DNA of 64,000 bases from Miltoncostaea sp963703045 (GTDB lineage Bacteria > Actinomycetota > Thermoleophilia > Miltoncostaeales > Miltoncostaeaceae), in NCBI GenBank assembly GCA_963703045.1, contig OY969782.1, positions 1,426,001 through 1,490,000 on the forward strand, read 5' to 3'. The notes beneath the pieces are model-generated. The model made no database searches and had not been told where the DNA came from. It was given only the letters and a program-made list of their open reading frames with translations. Shown here in pieces: positions 44,716 to 54,128 of this stretch. Positions within the stretch are counted from its first letter, which is position 1. The number at the start of each line of letters is the position of its first letter. The translations under genes and the position numbers were made by a program.

Positions 44716-46269
44716 TCAGCCGAGGCGGACGGCGACACCCTCGTCCGGCGCGAGACCGAGGGTGTCGACGGCGTCGGCACCCGGGTCGCGGTCGGGATCG
44801 GTCGAGACGATCAGCCGCCCGGGGCCGCCGCCGAGGGCGGTCAGATCGCAACGCACCGCGGCGTCGGACATGTTGACCGCCAGCAGCAGCCGCTCGCCGG
44901 GAGCCTCGCGCACCCACGCGAGCACCCCGTCGCCGGCCTCCAGGAGCGTCTGACCACCCCCCGGCGAAAGTGCCGCGCTCTCGCGGCGCAGCGCGATCAG
45001 GCGCCGCCAGAGCGCGAGGTCCGACCGGGGGTCGGCGCGCTGCACCGCCACGGCCAGGCGCTCGGCGTCATCGACGACGGGGAGCCAGGGCGTGCCGGTG
45101 GTGAACCCGGCACCCGGCCCCGCGACCGACGGTCGCTCCCACGGGATCGGCGCCCGCTCGGGATCGCGCCCGTCGAGGTCGACGACGGCCCCCGGCGGCA
45201 CCGTGGCGTCGGGCAGGCCGAGCTCCTGCCCCTGGAACACGAAGGCGGTGCCGCGCAGGCCGAGCAGCAGCAACGCCGCCGCCCGGGCGCGCGCCGGGCC
45301 GCGACCCCCCTCGTCGTAGCGGGTCGCGACGCGGGAGTGGTCGTGGTTCTCGAGGCACCAGGTCGGCCACGCGGCGCCGGTGGCCAGGCGGGTGAACTCG
45401 TCGACCACCGCCCGGAAGCTGCCGGCGTCCCACGGGCAGCGCAGGAACACGAAGTCGTGCGCCAGGTGCAGCTCGTCGCCGGTGACGAGGAACGGCATGA
45501 TGCGGCGCTGGTCGAGCACGTAGACCTCGCCGACGGCCATGCGGTCGTCGTACTCGTCGAGCACGCCCCGCACGCGGCGCAGGATCGCGTGCCCCGCGGG
45601 CCAGTCCTGCTCGCGCGGCCAGTCGTCGACGCCCGCGGGCGGGTCGGGGACCTTGCCGAGCTCGTGGGCCACGTCGATGCGGAAGCCGTTAACGCCACGG
45701 TCGAGCCAGAACCGCAGGGTGTCGAGCATCGCCTCCGCGACCGCGGGGTTCGCCCAGTCGAGGTCGGGCTGCTCGGGAGCGAAGCCGTGCAGGTACCACT
45801 GGCCGGTCGCGTCGTCGTACGTCCACGCGGGCCCGCCGAAGGTCGATTGCCAGTCGTTGGGAGGCCGTCCGCCGGGGCGGCCGTCGCGCCACACGTACCA
45901 GTCGCGGTGCGGGTCGTCCCGCGACGAGCGCGACGCCGCGAACCAGGGATGGCGGTCCGAGGAGTGGTTCGGCACCCAGTCGATGATCACGCGGATGCCG
46001 AGCGCATGGGCCTCGGTGACGAGCATGTCGAAGGTCGCCAGGTCGCCGAAGAGGGGGTCGACGCCGGTGTAGTCGGCCACGTCGTACCCGAAATCGACCA
46101 TCGGCGACGGGAAGAAGGGCGACAACCACAGCGCGTCCACCCCCAGGCGCGCGAGGTGGCCGATGCGGCGCACCACGCCGTCGAGATCGCCGACGCCGTC
46201 TCCGTCGGAGTCGGCGAAGCTGCGCGGGTAGATCTGGTACACCACCGCGCTCTGCCACCAGGGGGTCAC
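44716..46269 (-). CDS. GH13 alpha-glucosidase/oligo-1,6-glucosidase-like enzyme
   Basis: A 517-residue GH13 enzyme, GTG start giving VTPWWQSAVVYQIYPRSFAD. Subfamily features: GYDVADYTGVDPLFGDLATF, IIDWVPNHSSDRHPWF, nucleophile Asp in GVNGFRIDVAHE, acid/base Glu in MAVGEVYV, and Asp in CLENHDHSRV. It hydrolyses alpha-1,4 or alpha-1,6 glucosides or isomerises disaccharides; the EVY/ENHDHSR region fits alpha-glucosidases. It converges on the GH13-ChaB gene with adjacent stops and is divergent from the betaine importer operon. Confidence 0.92.
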   Translation of the reverse strand: MTPWWQSAVVYQIYPRSFADSDGDGVGDLDGVVRRIGHLARLGVDALWLSPFFPSPMVDFGYDVADYTGVDPLFGDLATFDMLVTEAHALGIRVIIDWVPNHSSDRHPWFAASRSSRDDPHRDWYVWRDGRPGGRPPNDWQSTFGGPAWTYDDATGQWYLHGFAPEQPDLDWANPAVAEAMLDTLRFWLDRGVNGFRIDVAHELGKVPDPPAGVDDWPREQDWPAGHAILRRVRGVLDEYDDRMAVGEVYVLDQRRIMPFLVTGDELHLAHDFVFLRCPWDAGSFRAVVDEFTRLATGAAWPTWCLENHDHSRVATRYDEGGRGPARARAAALLLLGLRGTAFVFQGQELGLPDATVPPGAVVDLDGRDPERAPIPWERPSVAGPGAGFTTGTPWLPVVDDAERLAVAVQRADPRSDLALWRRLIALRRESAALSPGGGQTLLEAGDGVLAWVREAPGERLLLAVNMSDAAVRCDLTALGGGPGRLIVSTDPDRDPGADAVDTLGLAPDEGVAVRLG

Positions 46270-46422
46270 CGAGCGGTCGTTCCCCGGACGCCCGACGGCG
46301 ACACACCGGCGGTGTGCCCGATCCCACCCGACCCGGCGGTCGATCTCGGTAGGGTTGCCGGAACCGGCCCCCAGGCCGAGACACGGCTGTCCCGACGACA
46401 CCCGACCGCGGAGGATCCACCG

Positions 46423-47583
46423 GTGGCGCCGACGAGCACCCCGGAGACCGAGACCGACCCGGCGCGCCTGGCGATACGGCTGGAGGGGATCACGAAGCGG
46501 TTCCCCGGCGCGGCGCGCCCGGCGGTGGACGATCTCAGCCTCGACATCCCGCGCGGATCGATCGTCGCCCTCATCGGCCCGTCCGGGTGCGGCAAGACCA
46601 CGACCCTACGGATGATCAACCGGCTCATCGAGCCCACGTCCGGGCGCATCGAGATCGAGGGCACCGACGTCACGGGCACGGCCGTCACCGAGCTGCGGCG
46701 GGGCATCGGCTACGTGATCCAGCAGGTCGGGCTGTTCCCGCACCGGACCATCGCGCAGAACATCGCGACGGTGCCGCGCTCCCTGGGGTGGGAGAAGGAG
46801 CGCACGCGCGCGCGCATCGACGAGCTCGTGACGCTCGTCGGCCTCGACCCCGACATGCTGCCGCGCTACCCCGACGAGCTCTCGGGCGGCCAGCAGCAGC
46901 GCGTCGGCGTGGCCCGCGCCCTCGCCGCCGACCCGCCGGTGCTGCTGATGGACGAGCCGTTCGGGGCGGTCGACCCGATCGTGCGCGGGCGGCTGCAGGA
47001 CGAGCTGCTCAACCTGCAGGAGCGCGTGCAGAAGACGATCGTGATCGTGACCCACGACATCGACGAGGCCATCAGGCTCGCCGACCGCATCGCCCTGCTC
47101 AACGTGGGCGGCATCGTCGAGCAGTACGCGCCGCCCGACGAGATCCTGGCCGCTCCGGCGTCGGAGTTCGTCGAGCGGTTCGTGGGCGACGACCGCAGCT
47201 CGAAGCGGCTGACCCTGGCCCGCGTCGCCGACCTGCCCCACGAGCGCGGCCCGGTGATCGAACTCGACGAGGGCGACGACGAGGCCCGCGAGGTCATGGC
47301 CTCCCAACGCACCGACTGGATCGGCCTCGTCGCCGATGGCGTCTTCCTCGGCTGGGTCGATGCCCGCGGCATGTCGAACGGGACCCGCCTGGCCGACCTG
47401 CCGCGCGAGCGCCCGGCGGCGCAGCTCGCCTCCGACAGCTCGCTGCGCGAGGCGATGGAGATCATCATGACCTCGAGCACGTCGGTGGCGGTGATCGACG
47501 ACGACGGCCGGTTCGGCGGTGTGGTGACCCTCGAGGGCATCCGCGCCTACCTGGCGGAGGGAGTGCCGGAGCCGGTCTCGTGA
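46423..47583 (+). CDS. Osmoprotectant (glycine betaine) ABC transporter ATP-binding protein
   Basis: A 386-residue OpuCA/ProV-type ATPase. Walker A GPSGCGKTT (about 47-55), Q-loop IQQVGLFPHRTIAQNI, signature LSGGQQQRVGVARAL, Walker B VLLMDEPFGAVDP and H-loop VTHDIDEA. The C-terminus from about 265 carries two CBS-like motifs (DWIGLVADGVFLGWVDA, SVAVIDDDGRFGGVVTLEGI), which in this class sense ionic strength. GTG start with GGAGG. The GTGA overlap couples it to the first permease gene. Confidence 0.95.
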   Translation: MAPTSTPETETDPARLAIRLEGITKRFPGAARPAVDDLSLDIPRGSIVALIGPSGCGKTTTLRMINRLIEPTSGRIEIEGTDVTGTAVTELRRGIGYVIQQVGLFPHRTIAQNIATVPRSLGWEKERTRARIDELVTLVGLDPDMLPRYPDELSGGQQQRVGVARALAADPPVLLMDEPFGAVDPIVRGRLQDELLNLQERVQKTIVIVTHDIDEAIRLADRIALLNVGGIVEQYAPPDEILAAPASEFVERFVGDDRSSKRLTLARVADLPHERGPVIELDEGDDEAREVMASQRTDWIGLVADGVFLGWVDARGMSNGTRLADLPRERPAAQLASDSSLREAMEIIMTSSTSVAVIDDDGRFGGVVTLEGIRAYLAEGVPEPVS

Positions 47584-48261
47584 CGAGCGCGCTGCAGGCC
47601 GGCTCGAGCGAGCCGCTCGTTCGCTGGAACTACATCAGCGACCAGTGGGACGACATCCAGGCTGCGTTGATCGACCACATCCAGCTCACGTTGCTGGCGA
47701 TGCTGTTCGGCATCATCCTCTCGGCCGCGCTCGCCGGGCTCGCGCTGCGCTTCCGCTGGACGGCAGGCCCGATCACCGCCGTCTCGTCGGTCATCTACAC
47801 CATCCCGAGCGTCGCCCTGTTCGGCATCCTGGTCCCGTACACCGGCCTGTCCAAGACCCCCGCGGTGGTCGCGCTGACCGGGTACACCTTCCTCGTCCTC
47901 GTGACGGCGATCGTCGCCGGTTTCCGCTCGGTGCCGCGGCCGGTGCGCGAGGCGGCCGACGGCATGGGCCTCTCGACGCGCCGCCGCGTGCTGACGGTCG
48001 AGCTCCCGTTGGCCCTGCCGTACATCATCACCGGCGTCCGGGTCGCCACCGTCACGACGGTCGGCCTCGTCACGGTGGCGTCGATCATCGGCCAGGGCGG
48101 ACTCGGCGACCTCATCCTCGACGGCCTGCGGCGCACCTACTGGACGCCCATGGTGGTCGGCGCGGTGCTGTCGGTCGTGCTGGCGCTGGCGCTGGACCTG
48201 GGCATCTGGCTGCTCGGGGAGGGCGGTGACGCCGTGGGCGCGCCGGGGCCGGGCCACATGA
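47580..48261 (+). CDS. Betaine ABC transporter permease 1 (OpuCB-like; one extra base near its end)
   Basis: GTG start inside the ATPase stop. The permease has 5-6 helices and the EAA loop VREAADGMGLSTRRRVLTVE. As printed the frame runs on without a stop into permease 2. Removing one base near 48215-48219 gives the typical end LLGRAVTPWARRGRAT and a TGA at 48259-48261 that overlaps the ATG of permease 2 (ATGA). Corrected length 226 residues. This is why I split the long fused frame (47580-49931). Confidence 0.85.
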
Positions 48262-49014
48262 GCCTCGTCACGCCCCTCCAGGGCATCTCGGTGCCGCGCG
48301 ACATCGGCCTGTGGGAGTGGTTCTCGAACTCCGAGACCTGGACCGGCGAGGGCGGCGTGCTCGGCTCGCTGGTCGACACCCTCACCCTCTGCGCCGCGGT
48401 GATGGCCGTGTCGATCCTGCTGGCGGTGCCGCTGGCGGCGTGGATGGCGCACTACCGCCGCGGTGAGCTCGCGGCCACCTGGATCCTGAACATCGGCCGC
48501 GCCATCCCGACCTTCGCCATCGCCGGCCTGCTCGTGCCGATCTCGCTCACGCAGGGGTACGGGTTCGAGCCGTGGCCGATCTTCATCGCGCTGACGCTGC
48601 TGGCGCTGCCGCCCATCTTCCTCACGACCTACACCGCCGTGCGCCAGACCGACGCCGGCGCGGTCGACGCCGCGCGTGCGATGGGATTCACAGAACGTGA
48701 CGTACTGGTGCGCGTAGAGTTGGCCCTCGCGGTGGGGCTGATACTGGGCGGGATCCGCGTCGCCGCCGTGCAGGTGGTGGCGACGGAGCCGATCAGGGCC
48801 TTCCTCGGCGGCGACGGCCTCGGCCGGTACGTGCGGGACGGGCTCGGACAGAACAACGACAGTCTCCTCATCGGAGGCGCGATCCTCGTGGCGGGTCTGG
48901 CGACGCTCACCGGTCTGGCGCTTCGGAGCGCTGGAGCGGTTCGCGCTACCGCACGGCTCACGGAGGTTGCGGCAGGTGAACGTGCAGATCACACGAACGG
49001 GGGTAGCTCGATGA
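48258..49014 (+). CDS. Betaine ABC transporter permease 2 (one extra base near its end)
   Basis: ATG at 48258 (MSLVTPLQGISVPRDIG...), about six helices, EAA-like loop DAARAMGFTERDVLVRVE. The printed frame continues into the binding-protein gene. Deleting one base at 48920/48921 (GCG-C-TTC) gives GLAFGALERFALPHGSRRLR and a natural TGA at 49012-49014, again overlapping the next ATG (ATGA at 49011). Corrected length 251 residues. Confidence 0.85.
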
Positions 49015-49931
49015 GAAAGCGGACCGTGCTCGCGATGATCGCCATGGTGGCGGCCATTGCGATGCTCGCGGTTGCCTGTGGGGACGACGACAGCTCCGGC
49101 GACGCCGGGGGGTCGAGCACTCCAAGTGGTCCCACGATCACGTTGCGCGGCCAGGACTTCAGCGAGTCGGTGACGATCGCCGAGGTCTACGGCCAGTACC
49201 TCGAGGCCAAGGGCTACGACGTCAACATCCTCACGCCCGCCGGCTTCCGCACCGAGGCCATCGACGGCCTCCGCAACGGCGACCTGAACCTGATCATCGA
49301 CTACATCGGCGGCTCGCAGACCGAGCTGGCGCCCGACGCCGACACGTCGGCCGACCCGGCCGAGGTCGCGACGGTGATCGAGCCGCTCTACGCCGACATC
49401 GGCGCCACGCTGCTCGAGTACTCGCCCGCAACCGACGGCGACGCCCTCGTCGTGCGCGGCGACCAGCCGCAGACGACGATCTCGGACCTGAAGGGCGCGA
49501 ACGTCAAGTTCGGCGCGTCCTCGCAGTGCTTCGAGCGGCCCCAGTGCTTCATCGGGCTGACCGATCCCGACCTCTACGACATCTCCTTCGCCAGCCGCAA
49601 GACCCTCGAGTTCGGTCCGCTGCTCGGTGAGGCGCTGAAGGCGAACCAGGTCGACGCGGTGGTCTGGAACACGACCGCCCCGCAGATCGAGACCGACGGC
49701 TTCAAGGTGCTCGAGGACGACAAGGGCCTCTTCCCGGCCCAGAACATCGCCCCGATCATCTCGACCGAGGTGCTCGACGCCTACGGCGACCAGCTGCGTG
49801 AGGACCTCAACACCCTCAGCGCGGCGATCACCACCGAGGACCTGCTGGCCTGGAACCAGCGCACGGACATCGACAAGGTCGAGTCCGACCAGGTCGCGAG
49901 CGACTGGCTCGCGGAGAAGAGCCTGAGCTAG
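49011..49931 (+). CDS. Glycine betaine/osmoprotectant-binding lipoprotein
   Basis: A 306-residue OpuAC-type substrate-binding protein. It has its own lipoprotein signal peptide (MRKRTVLAMIAMVAAIAMLA followed by VAC at the lipobox, Cys at residue 23), then a Ser/Gly/Asp linker and the binding fold: TITLRGQDFSESVTIAEVYG, DLNLIIDYIGGSQTEL, GDQPQTTISDLKGANVKFG and VDAVVWNTTAPQIETDGFK. The signal peptide supports separate translation. A UUCG-capped terminator follows. Confidence 0.95.
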   Translation: MRKRTVLAMIAMVAAIAMLAVACGDDDSSGDAGGSSTPSGPTITLRGQDFSESVTIAEVYGQYLEAKGYDVNILTPAGFRTEAIDGLRNGDLNLIIDYIGGSQTELAPDADTSADPAEVATVIEPLYADIGATLLEYSPATDGDALVVRGDQPQTTISDLKGANVKFGASSQCFERPQCFIGLTDPDLYDISFASRKTLEFGPLLGEALKANQVDAVVWNTTAPQIETDGFKVLEDDKGLFPAQNIAPIISTEVLDAYGDQLREDLNTLSAAITTEDLLAWNQRTDIDKVESDQVASDWLAEKSLS

Positions 49932-49944
49932 ACCGGCCGTGCCA

Positions 49945-49970
49945 CCCGGGCCCCGTTCGCGGGGCCCGGG
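49945..49970 (+). terminator. UUCG tetraloop terminator of the betaine operon
   Basis: An 11-bp perfect stem CCCGGGCCCCG/CGGGGCCCGGG with loop TTCG lies 13 nt after the stop of the binding-protein gene. It would also serve the convergent LapA-like gene. Confidence 0.7.
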
Positions 49971-49980
49971 CGCGCCGCCC

Positions 49981-50214
49981 CTACGATCGCCGGCGCCGCT
50001 GGATCAGCCGGTCCGCCACGGCGCCGAGCAGCGCCGAGACGATGATCACGTAGATCAGGCGTGAGTTGCGGTCGAAGACGACGTAGTCGACCTCGACGCG
50101 GCTGCGGTTGAAGATCGCGAAGAGCAGCACGAGCACGACGAGGACGGCGCCGGCGATCAGGCGGCCCATCCCCTCCCGGCCCGGGTCCTGGGTGGCAGGC
50201 GTCTTGTCGGTCAT
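49981..50214 (-). CDS. LapA-like (DUF1049) small membrane protein
   Basis: A 77-residue protein with two membrane helices, GRLIAGAVLVVLVLLFAIFN and LIYVIIVSALLGAVAD, joined by a short NRSRVEVDYVVF loop and ended by a basic tail RLIQRRRRS. This is the LapA/DUF1049 layout. Function uncertain (lipopolysaccharide assembly in proteobacteria, unknown here). Its ATG overlaps the MFS stop (ATGA), so the two are coupled. Confidence 0.8.
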   Translation of the reverse strand: MTDKTPATQDPGREGMGRLIAGAVLVVLVLLFAIFNRSRVEVDYVVFDRNSRLIYVIIVSALLGAVADRLIQRRRRS

Positions 50215-51461
50215 GCGGGACCCCCTGCGGCGACGACGGTTGCGCCGATGATACGAGCCCGGCCCCGGTGCAGGCGGACGGCCATCGCGAGCGCGAGCGC
50301 CATCAGCAGCACCATCGGCAGCAGGGCGGTGGGGATGCCGTCGCCGGCGCCCATGTCGAGCAGCCGGCCCGCGACGAGCTGCGTGCCGACGGCCATCGAG
50401 AAGCCGCCGGTGTTGGCCAGGCCGGTGGCGCTGCCGCCGACCGCCGCGGGGTTGCCCTCGCGCGCGATGTCGAAGGCCAGCATCGAGGCGCCGCCGCTCA
50501 GCCCCGTGAGGACGAGCGTGGCCACGATGGCGCCGTCCGGCACCTGGCCCCCCGGCCACAAGAGCGTCACGGTCCAGGCGGCGGCGGTGGTGGCGGCCAC
50601 CCCCAGCAGCAGCGACCGGCGCAGGTGCGGCGCGCGCCCCGCGATCGCGCCGAGCGCCGGGGCGCCCGCGCCGAACGCGACGACGCAGAGCGCCAACCAG
50701 ACGCGCGCCGTGGCGGGCGTGACGCCCTGGCTGGTGACCAGGTAGGGGTACCCCCAGAGCGCGGTGATCGCGACGAACGGGCCCATCAGGCCGAAGTGGG
50801 TCCAGAAGGCGAGTCGGGTGGCCGGCCGCCCCCAGGCCGCCCGCAGCGTGGCGACGACGGCGTCGTGAGAGGGTGGCGCCGGCGCGGTGGCCGCGGCGGC
50901 GACCGGGCGGTCGCGCACCCACCGGATGCACGCCAGCGCCAGCAGCGCCGTCAGCGCCCCGGTGCCGGCGAAGGTCGCGGTCCACCCGGCGCCCTCGAGC
51001 GCCAGGCCGAGCGGCACCGTCGTGCCGATCTGGCCGATCGCGCCCGCCGTGCCGGTGATGCTCGCCATCAGGGCGTAACGGCTCGGCGGGAACCAGCTCT
51101 GGGCGATCCGCAGCACCGACAGGAACATGAAGGCGTCGCCCACCCCGACCAGGGCACGGCCGCCGAGGGCGAGCGGGGCGGAGGTGGACAGACCGAAGGC
51201 CATCTCGCCGACCCCCATCAGCACGAGGCCGAGGGCGAGGGCGCGGCGCGGCCCGATGCGGTCGGCCGCCAGCCCCGCCGGGATCGTCATCGCCAGGTAG
51301 AGGCCGAGCTGCAGGGCCGACAGGGTCGCGACGGTGCCGGTGCCCAGATCGAAGCGCTCCTGCGCGTCGAGCGACGCGACACCAAGGCTCATGCGGTGGA
51401 ACAGGGCCACCAGGTAGAAGCCGGCCGCCAGCCCCCAGACCGTCCATGCCCCGCGTGTCAT
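50211..51461 (-). CDS. MFS transporter
   Basis: A 416-residue major facilitator with 12 helices. LGLYLAMTIPAGLAADRIGP RRALALG contains the loop 2-3 motif (G-x3-D-R-x-G-x-R-R), and the N-terminus resembles sugar-phosphate/anion cation symporters. Substrate unknown. Divergently transcribed from a GntR/FCD regulator 103 nt away, which probably controls it. Confidence 0.9.
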   Translation of the reverse strand: MTRGAWTVWGLAAGFYLVALFHRMSLGVASLDAQERFDLGTGTVATLSALQLGLYLAMTIPAGLAADRIGPRRALALGLVLMGVGEMAFGLSTSAPLALGGRALVGVGDAFMFLSVLRIAQSWFPPSRYALMASITGTAGAIGQIGTTVPLGLALEGAGWTATFAGTGALTALLALACIRWVRDRPVAAAATAPAPPSHDAVVATLRAAWGRPATRLAFWTHFGLMGPFVAITALWGYPYLVTSQGVTPATARVWLALCVVAFGAGAPALGAIAGRAPHLRRSLLLGVAATTAAAWTVTLLWPGGQVPDGAIVATLVLTGLSGGASMLAFDIAREGNPAAVGGSATGLANTGGFSMAVGTQLVAGRLLDMGAGDGIPTALLPMVLLMALALAMAVRLHRGRARIIGATVVAAGGPA

Positions 51462-51564
51462 CGGCGTCCCCCCATGCGCGTACCTCTTAGATGCATGTTG
51501 CGTTCTACCACATCGGCGGGGCGCGCCACCGCCTGAGCGAGGGGGGATGCGGTAGAGATACGAC

Positions 51565-52212
51565 ATGGCGACCGCTGCCAAGGACCGCGCGCACCAGTTC
51601 GTGAAGGAGCGGATCCTCTCCGGCGCCTACCCCGGCGGCGAGCTGCTGTCCGAGGGCGAGGTGGCCGAGGCGCTCGGCGTCTCACGCACTCCGGTGCGGG
51701 AGGCCTTCCTGCTGCTCGAGGCCGAGGGGCTGATGCGCCTCTACCCAAAGCGCGGGGCGCTGGTGGTGCCGGTCTCGCCCGACGAGGTGCGCGACGTGAT
51801 GGAGACGCGCGAGATGATCGAGGCCCACGCCGCCGAGCGCGTGGCCCGGGCGGGCGGCGCCCCGCAGCACGACGAGCTCACCGGTCTGCTCGAGCGGCAG
51901 CAGCTCCTGCTCGACGCCGGCGACCTGGCGGGGTTCGTGGAGTGCGACCGGGTCTTCCACCACGCGATGGTGTCCGCGGCGGGCAACGCCATCCTCAGCC
52001 GCCTGCACGACTCGCTGCGCGACCGCCAGCGCCGCATGGTGGGGGCCTCGGTGCGCCGCGACCCCGACGCCTCGCAGCGCTACCTGGCCGAGCACCGCGG
52101 CATCCTCGCCGCCATCCACGACGGCGACGCGGCCGAGGCGCGGCGACGTGTGACCGCGCACCTGCGGGGCGCCCGCCGCGACATGGAGCAGGCAGTGGCC
52201 GACGGCTCGTAG
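51565..52212 (+). CDS. GntR family transcriptional regulator (FadR/FCD type)
   Basis: A 215-residue regulator. Winged HTH at about 8-70 (ERILSGAYPGGELLSEGEVA and LGVSRTPVREAFLLLEAEGL), then the all-helical FCD ligand domain with metal-binding residues (ETREMIEAHAAERVA, FHHAMVSAAGN, HRGILAAIHDGDAAEARRRV). Such regulators sense organic acids. The divergent MFS gene is the likely target. Intergenic DNA 51462-51564 is notably AT-richer and contains ATGCAT and TAGA...TCTA half-sites. Confidence 0.92.
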   Translation: MATAAKDRAHQFVKERILSGAYPGGELLSEGEVAEALGVSRTPVREAFLLLEAEGLMRLYPKRGALVVPVSPDEVRDVMETREMIEAHAAERVARAGGAPQHDELTGLLERQQLLLDAGDLAGFVECDRVFHHAMVSAAGNAILSRLHDSLRDRQRRMVGASVRRDPDASQRYLAEHRGILAAIHDGDAAEARRRVTAHLRGARRDMEQAVADGS

Positions 52213-52261
52213 GCGCGGAGCCCGCCGGGGGCGGTGGCTGGCGAGGGGGGCGCGCCGGCCA

Positions 52262-52267
52262 TAGGGT
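52262..52267 (+). promoter_or_regulatory. -10 box TAGGGT, leaderless start
   Basis: TAGGGT is followed by 6 nt and the GTG start at 52274. Confidence 0.5.
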
Positions 52268-52273
52268 CGGGCG

Positions 52274-53068
52274 GTGGGTTCCGGCGCCGAGACCTTCCGC
52301 GCCTCCGCCGACGCGTACGACCGTCTCGTCGGCCGCTACGGCGCGGCCCTGGCCGAGGCGTTGATCGCGTTCGCCGGCGTCACGCCGGGGATGCGGGCAC
52401 TCGACGTCGGCTGCGGCCCGGGGGCGCTGACGGGCGGGCTCGCGCGGCTGCTCGGCGCCGCACGGGTCTGCGCCGTCGACCCCTCCGAGCCCTTCGCGGC
52501 CGCGTGCCGCGCCCGGGTGCCCGGCGCCGATGTCGTGGTGGCGGGCGCCGAGGCGCTCCCGTTCGCCGACGCCGCCTTCGACGCCGCGCTCTCGCAGCTG
52601 GTCGTCAACTTCATGGCGGACCCCGCGGCCGGAGTGCGCGAGATGGCGCGCGTCACACGCCCGGGCGGCGTCGTGGCCGCCTGTGTGTGGGACTACGCCG
52701 ACGGCATGACGCTGCTGCGCGCCTTCTGGGACGCGGCCCACGAGGTGGCCCCCGGGCGCGCCGCCACCGCCGACGAGGCCCACATGCCCCTCTGCCATGA
52801 GGGCGACCTCGCCGGGCTCTGGCGTGAGGCGGGCCTGCGCGAGGTGCGCTCCCGGGCGCTCGAGACGCAGGCGCGGTACATCGGCTTCGATGACCTCTGG
52901 GCACCGCTCCCCACAGGGGTCGCCCCGTCGGGCGCCTTCTGCGCGTCGCTCGACGAGGCAGGGCGCGCCGCACTGCGCGCGGCCTACCGACGGCGCCTCG
53001 GAGTGGGCGACGAGCCGTTCACGCTCGGCGCGCGGGCCTGGGCCGTCGCGGGGATCGCCGCGGCCTGA
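52274..53068 (+). CDS. Class I SAM-dependent methyltransferase
   Basis: A 264-residue methyltransferase of the UbiE/COQ5-like type. Motif I ALDVGCGPGALTGGLA (about 41-56), motif II AVDPSEPF, and post-motif region ALPFADAAFDAALSQLVVNF with VREMARVTRPGGVVAACVWDY. The C-terminus (about 190-264) is a small helical cap. Substrate unknown. The gene is monocistronic by its own leaderless promoter, with another leaderless promoter immediately downstream. Confidence 0.9.
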   Translation: MGSGAETFRASADAYDRLVGRYGAALAEALIAFAGVTPGMRALDVGCGPGALTGGLARLLGAARVCAVDPSEPFAAACRARVPGADVVVAGAEALPFADAAFDAALSQLVVNFMADPAAGVREMARVTRPGGVVAACVWDYADGMTLLRAFWDAAHEVAPGRAATADEAHMPLCHEGDLAGLWREAGLREVRSRALETQARYIGFDDLWAPLPTGVAPSGAFCASLDEAGRAALRAAYRRRLGVGDEPFTLGARAWAVAGIAAA

Positions 53069-53108
53069 GCGGGCGGCGCCCGTTGGGCGATCGGCGAAGG
53101 GGCGCACG

Positions 53109-53114
53109 TACACT
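53109..53114 (+). promoter_or_regulatory. -10 box TACACT, leaderless start
   Basis: TACACT is followed by 6 nt and the ATG at 53121. Confidence 0.5.
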
Positions 53115-53120
53115 CGCCGG

Positions 53121-54128
53121 ATGACGACACGAACGCACACCACGCGACGACTCGGGGCGCACGGGCCCGAGATCACCACCATCGGCTTCGGCGCCTGGGC
53201 GATCGGCGGCGGCGACTGGGCGTACGGCTGGGGCGCCCAGGACGACCGCGACTCGATCGCCGCCATCCACCGCGCGCTCGAGGGCGGCATCGACTGGATC
53301 GACACCGCCGCGGTCTACGGCCTGGGGCACTCCGAGGAGGTCGTGCGCCGCGCCCTGGAGGGCATCGGCGAGCGGCCCTACGTCTTCACCAAGTGCGGAA
53401 TGGTCTGGCAGGACCAGCGCGACGGCGTGCCGCGCCCCAACCTGAGGCCCGACGAGATCCGGCGCGAGTGCGACGACTCGCTGCGACGCCTCGGCGTCGA
53501 GCAGATCGACCTGTACCAGTTCCACTGGCCCGACAACAACACGGGCACGCCGGTCGAGGAGTCGTGGGGCGTGATGGCCGAGCTGGTGCAGGCGGGCAAG
53601 GTGCGCTGGGCCGGGGTGTCCAACTTCGACGTCGCGCTGCTCGAGCGCTGCGAGCCGATCCTGCACGTCAACTCGCTGCAGCCGATGTTCAGCCCGGTCG
53701 AGCGGCGGGCCGCCGAGCTGCTGCCCTGGTGCCGTGAGCACGGCACGGGAGTCATCGCCTACAGCCCGATGATGTCCGGCCTGCTGACCGAGCGCTTCAG
53801 CCACGAGCGCATGGCGAACCTCGATGAGAGCGACTGGCGCCACGGCATGACCGACGTGTTCGGCGAGCCGGCCCTCTCACGCAACCTGGCGCTGCGCGAC
53901 GCGCTGGTGCCGATCGCCGGGCGCCACGGAGCGAGCACCGGCGAGATCGCGATCGCCTGGGTGCTGGCGCACGAGGGCGTGACCGGCGCGATCGTCGGCG
54001 GCCGCAACGCCGAGCAGGTCGACGGCTGGATCGGCGCGGGCGCCGTCGAGCTGACCGACGCCGACCTCGACGAGATCGCCGGCGCGATCGCGGCGACCGG
54101 CGCCGGCCGGGGTCCCGACCGCCCGTGA
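53121..54128 (+). CDS. Aldo/keto reductase
   Basis: A 335-residue TIM-barrel oxidoreductase using NADPH. The catalytic tetrad is visible: Asp and Tyr in DWIDTAAVYGLGHSEE, Lys in VFTKCGM and His in YQFHWPDNNTG. Later motifs WAGVSNFDVALLERCEP, VIAYSPMMSGLLT and IAWVLAHEGVTGAIVGGRN agree with AKR families that act on sugars or aldehydes. The stop overlaps the GTG start of the ABC exporter (GTGA). Confidence 0.93.
   Translation: MTTRTHTTRRLGAHGPEITTIGFGAWAIGGGDWAYGWGAQDDRDSIAAIHRALEGGIDWIDTAAVYGLGHSEEVVRRALEGIGERPYVFTKCGMVWQDQRDGVPRPNLRPDEIRRECDDSLRRLGVEQIDLYQFHWPDNNTGTPVEESWGVMAELVQAGKVRWAGVSNFDVALLERCEPILHVNSLQPMFSPVERRAAELLPWCREHGTGVIAYSPMMSGLLTERFSHERMANLDESDWRHGMTDVFGEPALSRNLALRDALVPIAGRHGASTGEIAIAWVLAHEGVTGAIVGGRNAEQVDGWIGAGAVELTDADLDEIAGAIAATGAGRGPDRP

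Noticed and set aside
47580..49931. A single 783-residue permease-permease-binding protein fusion
   Set aside because: An internal lipoprotein signal peptide and two restorable ATGA overlaps after removing single extra bases show three separate genes.
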